From: Coffea arabica
Lineage: Eukaryota; Streptophyta; Magnoliopsida; Gentianales; Rubiaceae
Reading direction: 5' to 3'
Length of the DNA: 64,000 nucleotides
Assembly: GCF_036785885.1 (NCBI RefSeq)
Contig: NC_092323.1
Location: 12,284,501-12,348,500, forward strand
Shown here: in pieces, positions 46,789-57,659 of the stretch
Layout of the letters: every line of letters starts with the position of its first letter
How positions within the stretch are numbered: position 1 is the stretch's first letter
Made by a program: the position numbers and the translations under genes
Notes under the pieces: model-generated
Told to the model about the DNA's origin: nothing
What the model saw: the letters and a program-made list of their open reading frames with translations, nothing else
Databases searched by the model: none

Positions 46789-48734
46789 TCAAGCGTATTC
46801 AGCAGCTGTGACTTCTTCTTCATTGTAGCTTGTAATTATAACATGATTGGTGCCTTTGATTGCTTTTTCATGTGGATTGGATGGTTTGATGTAACAAAGC
46901 AATATTTTGCCTTGGATTGCTTGAGTGATTTGATGTAGCAGATTCATGTTCTGGGCATAGAAAATAGTATGTATGTTGTAATTAAAAATATTAGTAAGGA
47001 ATGTAAGTTTAGATAAATGTTGTACCTTATTGTCAATTTGTTGTAGGTGACTGGCGTTGATGCACATCAGGGCTTCAGCTGCTTCTCCTAATGTGACAGC
47101 GTGTATCTTAGCAGTTGAGTCAGTTATGAAGAGGGAGATGCAAGCTCTATATGATCAACTTGTTTGTTAGTTATTAAGGTGACAAATATCTTGTGTTTAT
47201 TTGATGTATTTGTCACTTGCCTGGGAATAGGGCTGATTTCGATATCACATGATTGACATTTCAATCCCCACGTGTTTATGAAATCATTAGAGCGAAGACA
47301 TAACGGGCAGGCTGAGTACTAAAATGGTCCTTCTATGCAACTAATCTCAACTCTACCTTTAATCCAGGCTGTTGGTTTCTGCTGTTATTTGTATAGGAAA
47401 TGTTTACGTCATTGTGGTGGAAAAATTGTAAACGCGAAATGAAATGTTTGAGAAGAATAGGGAATTACGATTCCTTTTGCATGAAGGACTGTCTAGATCT
47501 GTTGGATTTGATTGCTCTGGACTGGAGGAATAATAGTTCTTGGATTTGCAAAGGTTTTTTCTTGAATGACCAAGGCTAAATACGACAGGTTGTTATGGAA
47601 CCTGAAATAGTGTCGGTATAAGTAATAAGAGCTGTAGTGTGAATTTGTTAATGAAACACAATAGTAAGACTATATAGTTACCAGTGATTGAGTTTCATTG
47701 ATTGTTGAACATCAGGTGCTACCATTATGACAGATGTTGGTTGTGTTGCCAATGACAGATCTAGGGAATGTATAGAACAAATGAAGGATTTTACTGTTAA
47801 ATTAAACAATGCATAGCAAAGTTTGGAACTCAGTAGAACTTACAGTTTTTTGTAGTCACTTTAAGCCTCAATGCTAGGACAACAGGAGGCTCTTTTCTTG
47901 CTATGATAGAAGCACCTTCATTGGTCTGGAAATCGTTATAAAGTGTCATGAGCAGTGGCCTTTTCTGAGAAGCAGAAATTTCTATGGTTAGTATATGATT
48001 AATATAGTTTATGTAAACTGTAAACGTTTTTATAGTGAATGATACTGTACTGTTGATTGATGATGATATAATCTCTGGCTGGAATTGTCCGTTCCTGGAA
48101 TTGAACTTCCTTTGGGGATAAAGCATAAATCACAATGGCAAGTATATCTGAAGTAATTTTTTGGTTAATTATGTAATATGAATATAAAGAATAATGTTGA
48201 AGAGAAAAGATAGATAAAATATTAGAATACTTATATATCTATCAGTGTGGGCGTAGACATGGAGGTTGGACATGCTGTCCAAATGCAAAAATGGCGGAAT
48301 GGTTGCAGTTTCCAGTTCATTGATTGGTTGAATGAGAGTTGCAGTTGTCAGGATCCAGTAGAAGGGATATTGTTGTGTTGAGGATGATTGTTGATTGAGG
48401 CGTACTGTTGCATTGGATATATAGTATTTTCTGATTGGAATCAGTAAGCCATTAACAAGTGGAATGTCATTATCAAATATTATTGCCTGAACTGTGATTC
48501 CCTGAAGAATTTGAAGGTGGTTAGTTATTTGTAATAGAGTTAATTCTGTATATAAATCATGTTAAATGGAAATATATGTACCTGTGAATTTGAGAGTAGA
48601 AATTGGCGGTATCCTTTGGCCGGTGAGAATCTGTTGGTGGTTCGAGTAAGGGTTGCTTCAATTACCTGTATGATGGTGGTCCAATTGGTACTATAGGAGT
48701 TGATCTCAGCTAAATTGCAAGTTGTCATGGCCAT
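46789..48734 (-). pseudogene. RPA70-like gene, copy b (stop in zinc ribbon)
   Basis: The exon plan matches RPA-a. Exon 1, 48582-48734 (MAMTTCNLAEINSYSTNW), is followed by exon 2, 48231-48501, exactly 271 bp as in copies a and c. Further exons carry EVQFQERTIPARDY, KRPLLMTLYNDF, VVLALRLKVTT, a C4 zinc ribbon (ACPLC, KCQSC), SLFITDSTAKIHAVTLGEA and a last exon starting NMNLLHQITQAIQGK and ending at 46789. An in-frame TAG at 47319-47321 lies just before the zinc ribbon, where a tryptophan is expected. The rest reads well, so the gene was probably functional until recently. A short alternative splice avoiding the stop cannot be excluded. Confidence 0.75.
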
Positions 48735-49629
48735 TGTTTTCTGTCAACATATTGCCATGAATGTAAAATAAGAATAGAAAAATTGGTTCTATATGTAACG
48801 GTATGCAAGAAGAATAGAAGAATTTGTAGTTTTTTTAAGTTGTAAATTATAAAGTTGTAGAAAAATGAAAACTGAAAGAGATGTGTAGATTGAGAGTGAG
48901 TGCACACCTGAAGGCTGTTTTGCGGAATATACTTGTGAATAATAACTGACCGTTTGTGGAAAGGAAACTTTTGGGTATATATAAAAAGAAATGTAGATAG
49001 CAGGAAGTTAGTGCAGCAGGTAAAAACTCACTGAGTAGCATGCAATAGTAACTTGTAAGTCACGTAAAAACATAGAGTAGATAACTTGTTAGTGTTATGA
49101 TTACGAGGCTGAATTCATCATAGTATAAGTTATGTTATGTGATGTATGTCAGGGTCAGTGAATGGTAGTTTGTTTGTAATGTTTCTTGACAATTGTTAGT
49201 TTACTGATATGAGTAGGTGACCAAATTCAATGTGGTGTAAGTTTTGTTATCTGTTGAATTTCAAAGTCAGTGAGTGGTAGTTTGTTTGTAATGATTTTTT
49301 GAAGTTTAATTGTCTTTCAAAGATCTTTTGTTCAATTCTTTTGCCTAAGCTGACGTGTTGCAGTAAAATTAAGCAGAGTTGAATGATGAGTTCTGCAATA
49401 AAATTTGCAGGATCTAGAGGTTTCGGAGGAAAAAATTAACTGTTAGGTCTATCGATCCACTTAGAATGTTCAATTAACATAATCTATGTAGTTTATCGTG
49501 AAGATTGTTCTTAATGCGTCAGAGATGATAATATGTCAACAAAAGAAAGATTTTACAGAATGTTGTAGAATTTGTGTTTAGCAAAAGATATTTTCTGGTT
49601 TAAATAGGATAATCAGTTAGATTCATTGA
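48735..49629. other. Spacer between RPA-b and the duplicated RPA-c tail
   Basis: No gene was recognised. The phrase GTCAGTGA(A/G)TGGTAGTTTG TTTGTAATG occurs near 49150 and again near 49266, about 115 bp apart, with similar flanks. This marks a small internal duplication. Confidence 0.5.
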
Positions 49630-50154
49630 TGTTCTTCATCCTCTTTGATCAATTTGATTGTACATTTTTGTGAGGATAGCTGGTTGCTGATGGGAATGTT
49701 GAAGTATGTATGTCAAGATTGACTCACGGAAGTTCTGCTGATGTTTGGTGGGCAGAGGAAGCTGCAATGAGGTTTGAATAGTTGCTTAAAGGATAGGCCT
49801 GTTTTTGTTGAAATTTTCAAGGTTCATTTGTCATAGATAGGAGAAAAGGTTCCAGTAATTTGTTCAAATATGAATTTGGTTGTTGGAAATTTTTTTTTTT
49901 TTTGGTTTGTGGTGTTCCAGGATTGGTGGTACAAGAAGGTTGGTTCTTATTTCTATAACACTGCTGTTGTTCACAGCTAGTAATATTTGATGGAATTGTC
50001 GCATGGCATTGACTTTGACAATTGACTGTATTTTTTTGCGATTGCTCATGCTACTGTATAGCATGCATAACATTCCAAAACAGGCTTTAAGGAGATATGC
50101 ATCAGATAGTTTCACATTGCTATTCCATAAGGGTTTTTTTCCCAAAGGATACAA
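49630..50154 (-). pseudogene. Degenerate duplicate of the RPA-c last exon
   Basis: On the minus strand this stretch repeats the order of the adjacent 50790-50287 region: KLSDAYLLKACFGMLC, then ILLAVNNSSVIEIRTNLL, then a basic tail ending with KRMKNINES. The counterparts in RPA-c read LAESISKHALVCFVR, ILLAVDNDRGIETRASLL and KKLKNIIES. Stops and frame breaks interrupt it. It is a tandem partial duplication of the 3' end of RPA-c and has no start of its own. Confidence 0.7.
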
Positions 50155-52807
50155 AAGATATATTACTATCCTTTATGTCTGTCAAGCAAAGATAATGGAT
50201 CGTAATATGTTAACAAAAGAGAGAGTTTAGACAATGGAACAAAAGCAGTGTTTAACAAAAGATCTTTCCTGATTTAGACATGATGATTACTCAGATTCAA
50301 TGATATTCTTCAACTTTTTTGATGGACTTGGTTCTGCATTTTTTTCTGGAGGGGTGCCTGTGGGCAGGAGAGTAGAAGCATTCACGTCAAGATCGACTTG
50401 TAGAAGTTCTGCTGATGTTTCCTGTCCAGAGGGAGTTGCATTGGGTATGCTCTGTTGTTCAAAGGATAGACTTCTTTTTGTTGGAATCTTCAAGTTTGAA
50501 CTGGAATGGGTAGCAGAGACGCCTGCAGTAATTTCTTCAAGTATCAATTTGGTTGTTGGAGAGAATAATTGTTCCTCAGCTTTGTGCTTTCCCTCTAGAA
50601 CTGGTGGTGCAAGAAGGCTGGCTCGCGTTTCTATACCCCTGTCATTGTCGACAGCCAGCAATATTTGAGGTAATTCTTAAACACTGTAAGCTTTCACAAC
50701 GGTGTTCTTTTTCTGTGACTGGCCATGGTATTGTATATCATAGGAGCGAACAAAGCAAACAAGTGCATGCTTGCTGATAGATTCTGCAAGTTCCATATCT
50801 AAAGATAGCCTCTGTATAATTTGTTGAGGATAGAAATTTTATCAAAATTTTTATATTTGATTCACAATATGTTACAACATTTATACGATAGAATCAAAAC
50901 AGAGTACATTACCTAAACGATACTGTAATTTGCTAGCTAGCATGATAGAAGATTTATAGCATAGCAATAGTTTTCATAATCAGTGATTTTTTAGAAGTAT
51001 GATGTTAACAGAGAATAATGTGTGTTTTACAAATAAATTAATGTAAAATCTGCTTACATAGTTGGGAATGCGTGTTTTGAAGCAAAAATAGCTGTTACAG
51101 TGGAAAAATTGGTTATGGAGTCTATATAGTTAAGAAAATAAGTTTTCTGAAACTTGCGTGTTCATATGCATGTTGAAGCTGAATAGCAGTATAATGAATC
51201 AGTTTTCAGCATCTGGAGTATAGACAATGCAGTTCATGCTTCCAGTCTGGTTAGTCAGGCTAATTCCAATGCGACACCTGAAGCATCTTGAAGTTTGTTT
51301 AGCAGAAAAGCTGAAAAAGACAATATGTAACATTATTTACTAAGTTGTAATTTTGATTGATATTATGTCACCTTAGTTCAACATGAGTAGATTCATTGCA
51401 TTACGGGCAGGTTATAATCCATTCTGTTTGAGCATTAACATTCTTGTGACAATTCATGCAAGCAGTGAACCAACACTTTCCTTGTCCAGGAATGTAATTT
51501 GTAGCACCTCGTATCCAAGCAGTTTTTTGTTATAGCAAAACATTCGATGTTATAAATTGTGAAGAATACTACCAAAATTATCAGTATTAATTTATTAAAT
51601 GTTAGTAAAATGATTATTGTAACTGATAAATGTGTATTTGGAGTTGTATGAATGGAACTTACAGTGTCAGATGAAGCCAAAACATCACGTATCTCTTTAA
51701 CATCTTCTTCTTTTGGAGGAGGAAGTAAGATGGAAGGATCTTTGTATGTTTTTTCCTCAAGTAGTTCTTTTAGTTCTTCTTTATGATCAAAATACCTGCA
51801 CAAAAAGAAATGAGTTACAGGGACCTATATAGGAATAGTTACATTGATCCAAATAAATGGATTTGTTCACCATTGATTCAGCTGCATTTGTGGAGGTAAA
51901 GGAGGATTGTGAAGGAAACAAGATGACAATCGAGAGGTCAAGGAAAGAGCTGAAAAAAGAAGAACGAAGTTAAAAGATAATATATAAATATATGACAATT
52001 ATTTATAAGCAGTCAATCTGTATGTAAAGTATACGCTTACAGTTAAAGGTTGTGACTTTAACCCTCATTGCTATGATCAAAGGTGCTGAACCAATGTTGT
52101 TCATAATCTTTGTTCCATCATCTTTTTCAAATTCATTCCAAAGAGTGAGGAGCATCAGCTTTTTTCTTCAAAAAAAAGGAAAATAAATTACAGTATATCA
52201 TATAAAAATTCTCTGAAGTTACATTGAAGTTCATAATAATAGTAGTTAACTGTTCATTCACAATGACAAAATCTCTTGTTGTGTTGTTGCTCTGCTGTTT
52301 CTGAGGAAAAGCATGCAAAACAACTGCCTTCACATCTGTGTTAACAAAGAGAAATAATAAGCTGATAATAATTTTCTTCAACATAGAAACTGTGTTTTTA
52401 TAACTGATAAGGTATGAAATGTGTATTTGTATTATTAACTTACTTTGCAGATTTTCTGTGTCTGCATATCTATGCAGATCATCAAACTGAGTCAGCTCAA
52501 ATGGACATGGCAGTGCTGGTACAACTGGTTCTTCATAAGGCTCAATCAAAGTGTCATTGTTAATAGCCCATGAAAAGAGATAATTATCAAGTTTGAAGTT
52601 GACAGAAGTATCCATAAGTATAGCATTTGAAATATAATATCTCCTGAATGGCCAAAGCATGTAGTAAAACTGCCTGGTGGAAGCATCGTAAAGCACAGCA
52701 GATACTCTTGTTCCCTATGTATTCATATATGTGAGAAATTGTTATTTAGTAATTACGGTGACAAAAAACAGGTACATATTATATAGTATGTTATAGGGGT
52801 TCTGTCA

Positions 52808-52945
52808 AGTCAAATCGTTCGCGAGCTTGGTAAAAAGCTTGACTCGAACTCGATACGAGTTCGAGCTATTCGTTACATTTAACGAGTCGAGTTCGAACTC
52901 CTAAAATAACTACTCGAGTGCTCGACGAGCCTAATCGAGTTTTCG
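52808..52945. repeat. hAT left subterminal GAGTTCGAG/CTCGA repeat cluster
   Basis: Short motifs such as ACTCGAACTCG, GAGTTCGAG, GAGTCGAGTTCGA and CTCGAGTGCTCGA are packed into about 130 bp just inside the left end. Subterminal repeat clusters are the usual binding sites of hAT transposases. Confidence 0.75.
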
Positions 52946-53600
52946 TATAATATATATATTATATATATTTTAAGTATGGAATGACTATTATGGGTTTGTG
53001 TTTTAATAAATTTATATGAAATAATGTTTAGTTAAAAAAATGATGGATGGCAAAATGGTAATGTGATAAATCTAAAATGTAAAAAATTAAAAACAAGAAA
53101 AAAAATCACTCTCGTTTACCTTATTGTCTGAACCCTAAACAAGAATGCACTCTCGCAATCTCACTTTCAAAGTTCAAACCTTTAGTACTTCATCGTAGCT
53201 CGCAAGTGAGCAAAAACCAACATCGCCGTCGTGCTTTGCTTCTCCTTTTGGTTTCAACTTCACAAATCACAACATGGTCCCGCTGAACCGCTGATTTTCT
53301 CCTCTGCACTTGTAGCATGACTAGCGGCAAAATGTCACTCGATTGTAAAGCACCTTGCAGCTGGCAGTTAATGCAGCTCATTTGAGGTAATAAACGACTG
53401 ACCTTGGTATTTGAGTGTGAATTTTTGAGTCTAAGTTCCCATTCTGCTTCAGAATATGAAAACCTAATTTTGGGTCTTTGGTAAAAATTGTGGGTTTTGT
53501 TAACAGTGAATAGAAGCTATTAAATAAGCAATTTGCAGCTTAAATTTAAGGTGGAATCAAAAGGGAGTAAAAGCTATTGGAGTAAATTTTTGGAGAAAAA

Positions 53601-56460
53601 ATGGAAAGTGACACTGGCCCTTCTACTGGTGGTTCAAGATTAGCTGTTGTACCTCAGGGACTAGGTAACCTACTGATTCATTCTGCACTTTGTCTCTGTT
53701 CTTTCTCCACGAGTCTCAGGGACTAAGAGTAAAAAGAAGAGATAGGAAAGAAGCTTTCTTGAAACTGATTTCATTTCCCCCGTGGATATAATCTTTGTTT
53801 TTCATTGTCAAGCATTATATAGTGTGCTTTACTTTACTAGTGATAGTGGATTGTGCACTATTAGCAGAGGGACCACACTTCACCTAAAAGCATTTTGCTA
53901 TATCCCGTATCAATTCTTGAAAGCATTTTGCTGTCCTTGGCATTTTGCTTTACTTTACTAGTGATAGTGGATTGTGCACTACTAACAGAGGGACCACACT
54001 TCACCTAAAAGCATTTTGCTATATCCCGTATGAATTGCTGAAAGCATTTTGCTGTTCTTGGCATTGAATTAGTGGCCCCCAACAAAAGATTTGTGCAAAA
54101 GACTAGGTTGACTGCTTAGATATTGGCTCATTGTTTGGTTTTGAATGGACCTTGCCCCTATGCAATTGGCTAAACCGACATGTAATGTAATTTGGCATGT
54201 TCTTGGTTGATGAAAAACCAACATGTAATCCTTGTAGTTTAAGACTTAATGATTCCTGTGAGATTAATGTACTAATAGTTTAAGACTTAATCAAGTTTAT
54301 GGTTTTTTTTTTGGCATATTGAAGATGGATGTAGTCCGCCTGAGATTTCTTCTATCCCTCAGCTATCAAATGTTGGTTCATCCTCTCCAATATTGCTCGA
54401 TAGTCCTGTTTTTGTTAGCAACAACACAACTCCAAATCCAAAAATACATGTGACTGATCAAGGAACTGAAAAAACTCCAGTTGAGAATGAAGGAACACAA
54501 GTGAATGCTATGGAGAAAAATGTAACAGAAGGAGAGCAAGATAAAGGTGATGATGAATTTCATATTCCAAAAAGAAGTAAAACATCACAAGTTTGGGATG
54601 ACTTTGAAGAAATTGAAGAAAATGGCACTTTCTATGCCACGTGCGTCCATTGTAGGAAAAAACTTTCAAGGGGCAAATCTAAGCAAACTTCAAGCATGTT
54701 AAGGCATAGGATTTCGTGTTCAGCTAGAAAAGTACATCTTAGAATGGTAGCACAGCAAACAAAACTAAATTTCCAGCCAGCTGATGAGATATTTTCGACT
54801 TTGCTGGCATTACATACTGGTAAGTTTGATATGGAGGCAATGAGAGAGGCTACTGCACATTGGGTGTTAATGCATGAGCATCCATTCACTATCTTGGAGG
54901 AAGAAAGTTTTAACATCATGATGAGACGGGGTATGCCAGAGTGGCAAAAGATCTCCCGGGGAACAGCAAAAAATGATTGCGTGACAGTCTATGAAGTTGA
55001 AAAGAAGAAGTTAAAAAATAAGTTGAAGCATGTGCAAAAAAGTGAGCATCACAACTGACCTTTGAAAATCTAAAAATCAGAAAATAGAGTATATGGTCAT
55101 CACTGGACATTGGATTGATTCAAATTGGAAGCTTCAGAAGATAATTCTCAATTTTGTTCACATACCACCACCTCGACGTGGGGTGGAGATTACTGCTGCA
55201 ATTTTTAAGTGCGTGAAGGAATAGGAAATTGATCACAAGATACATACTATATCAGTCGATAATGCCTCCAATAACGATGTTGCTATCCGACTTTTGAAGG
55301 ATGACTTCTCTAGATCAAAAAAGCTGCTATGTGGAGGCAAACCTTTTCATGTTCGATGTTGTGCACACATCTTGAACCTTGTGGTTCAAGATGACCTTTC
55401 CAAGATAGTGGACATCACCAACAATATTAGGGAAAGTGTGAAATTTGTCAATCGCTCCGAGGGAAGAGCTTTGCTGTTTGCTGAAATTGCCCAACAGCTC
55501 CGAATACCTGGAAAAAAATTGCTTTATGATTGTCGGACTAGATGGAATGCCATTTTCGAGATGCTGAATTGTGCCATCAAATTTAGAGATATTTTTCCCC
55601 GCTTTCAAGATAGAGAGCCACTTTATGATTTTTGCCCATCTCCTGATGATTGGGATTAAGTAGAAAAGGTTTGCTCTAACTTGGAGAAATTTTGGACAGC
55701 CACACATATTATGTCTGGGATTGATTATCCTACAAGCAACTTGTTCCTTCAAGAGGTGGCAAAAATTAAGAAAATTTTAGATGCTCAAGTCAACAATGAA
55801 GACGACTTCATCCGGACCATGGTAACAAAGATGAAATCCAAGTTTGATAAATATTGGGGTGACTGTAATTTGCTAATGGCAATTGCTGCCATTTTAGATC
55901 CGAGACAGAAAATGCGAGTTGTAGAGTTCGCATACCCTCAAATGTATCTTCCTTTCCAAACTCAAGAGCATATTTCAAATGTTCGAAAAGTCCTATTTGA
56001 TCTTTATGAGAAATATGTTGCTTTAATGGCAAGTATAGAAGGAAGAGCAATGGAAGATTGTTCTTTAGAAGGGCGGCGAAAAAATGCACCAGCTTCTTCT
56101 TCTTGGGATGATTTCGATGTCTACTGTGATGAAGTTGAGACTAACGAACCCCTTAAGTCGGAACTGGTTGATTATTTAGATAAGCCTCGCCAAAAGACTG
56201 GAGCAGACCTGAAAGCATTTGATTGCTTGGAATGGTGAAAAATAAACCGAATTTCCTATCCAGTGTTGTCTCAAATGGCTTGTGATATCTTGGTCATTCC
56301 AGTAAGTACAGTGGCATCTGAGGCAACGTTTAGTGCCGGGACTCGAGTAATAGACTCCTATCGAGCTTCACTTCACCCGAGAACTGTTCAAGTATTGCTG
56401 TGTGCCGGAGACTGGTGTAGAAATCTCCATGGAATCAAAAAGAAAATGAAGGTAATATTC
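53601..56460 (+). pseudogene. hAT transposase with BED zinc finger (decayed)
   Basis: This is a cut-and-paste transposase. Exon 1 is 53601-53664 (MESDTGPSTGGSRL) and exon 2 begins at 54325 in phase. A BED zinc finger follows: SQVWDDFEEIEENG, CVHC and the later H-x5-C around RHRISC. The catalytic region shows TISVDNASNND, CCAHILNLVVQDD, LLYDCRTRWNA and LMAIAAILDPRQK. The C-terminal dimerisation domain reads [19 protein letters not shown]. The frame shifts near 55040. In-frame stops follow near 55069 (TGA where tryptophan is expected), 55223, 55657 and 56236. Intron 1 contains a tandem copy of about 120 bp (from about 53829 and 53950). Function is lost, but mobilisation in trans remains possible through intact ends. 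Confidence 0.9.
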
Positions 56461-57204
56461 AATATTTTAGTATTCGAGACCACTATTTGTGCATAAGTTA
56501 CTCAATTTATTATTTTCTAACTTTTAATGTTTTGTTTTCTTTCTCATTCTTCTAATATGCAGTAAGTTAAGATAATTAAAGAAGTTGAGTTGCCGAAAGT
56601 ATGAAGATGTCTCTCAAATAGCCAGGTTTAGTAGTATGGTCCTTATGGAATCTTGTAGTTCTTAATTGTTTTTTTCTTACTTTTGTTCTTTAAATTGATA
56701 CAACTGCATTCTTGATAGGACTGCAATTTTTGAATCTTGGGTTGGCCTCTGATGCGTACTGGGATGCCAAGCAGACTAGCACCTTTCTTTTGTTAAACTA
56801 GCTGTGGTTGCACTTGTCCTTTTGAATCTTGATGCATATCGGAATCTTGTGTGCTTGTCTTGCGGTGTTGTTCATTTTTTAATATCTTAATGGACTGATC
56901 AGTGGTAGTTCAAGCTGACTTGTTACTTTTGTATTTTGTAATGCTCGAAACTTTTGACACTAATTTGGGATGTTAAATGATCAGTGGTGGTTCAAGTCTA
57001 TTTCGATATCTTGTTAACTTTTATTTGTGAGGATGTTAACTGATATTATCTGTACTTTGAGATGAATTTGAAAAGGCAAACCTGTTTCATCATATACACT
57101 TGTTAGTCATGGTTTATATTCGAAGTCTGAAAATCTGGAAATCTGGTTTATATTGGAAAGGCAAACCTGTTAACATGAATCTGGAATTTGAATTTTGAGA
57201 AAAT

Positions 57205-57415
57205 AGGAACTCGAGCTCGAGCTCGATCTCGAGTAGCTTAGGCTTGATATTTACTCGAGTCCAAACGAGTCAAACTCGAGTTTAGTTTTCATTTTATCGA
57301 GTCGAGCTCGAGCTCAAATTTATATACTCGTTCGACCTCGAGTTCGAGTTCGAGTAATATTGTTTGAGATCGAGTTCGAGCTCGAGTATGGTGTTACTCG
57401 AGTTCGACTTGGCTC
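57205..57415. repeat. hAT right subterminal CTCGAG repeat cluster
   Basis: A run of more than ten CTCGAG, GAGTTCGAG and GAGCTCGAG motifs on both strands lies just inside the right end. It is denser and longer than the left cluster. It mirrors the left cluster in motif and is best explained as transposase-binding subterminal repeats. Confidence 0.8.
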
Positions 57416-57659
57416 GATAGTAGCCCTAGTATGTTATACCTGAGAATCAGTCAACAAGAATCGACGGAATTTTTTGTATGGTGCAGTACGTGCTACATGT
57501 ACATTTCCTCTTTCAACAACCTGAACAAGGACGGTCCATGGTCCAGTTTGTTTATTGATATCAAGTATGTCGAATAAACGCCTGCTCATTCTGTCCTAAA
57601 ATAATAACAACGAAAAAGAGTCAGGCTACATGTGAATGTTGAGTTGACACTTATAGATT

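Larger units (their letters stand above)
52794..57428 (+). mobile_element. hAT DNA transposon, 4.6 kb, inserted in RPA-c intron 1
   Basis: The ends are short inverted repeats, TAGGGGTTCTGTCAAG on the left and the complement of TAGGGCTACTATCGAG on the right. A perfect 8-bp direct repeat, GTATGTTA, flanks them at 52786-52793 and 57429-57436. An 8-bp duplication with TAGGG-type ends is typical of hAT elements, and the interior encodes an hAT transposase on the plus strand. The transposase is broken, so this copy is no longer autonomous. The left duplication lies inside the RPA-c intron. The right one lies three bases past the RPA-c exon 1 junction. Confidence 0.95.
50287..57589 (-). pseudogene. 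RPA70-like gene, copy c, split by an hAT insertion
   Basis: Exon 1 (57440-57589, MSRRLFDILDINKQTGPW) starts only 71 bp past the helicase stop codon on the same strand. Exon 2 (52444-52714, 271 bp) begins GTRVSAVLYDAS. The hAT element at 52794-57428 fills the intron between them. Later exons carry DVKAVVLHAF, KKLMLLTLWNEFE, PLIIAMRVKVTT, YFDHKEELKELLEE, a zinc ribbon (CMNCHKN, ITCP), RCRIGISLTNQTGS and a long C-terminal extension ending SKKLKNIIESE at 50287. An in-frame TAA at 51401-51403 falls inside the second zinc-ribbon C-x2-C motif. The extension is absent from copy a and has a basic, NLS-like end. The order helicase then RPA is the classical plant Helitron arrangement. Confidence 0.8.
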
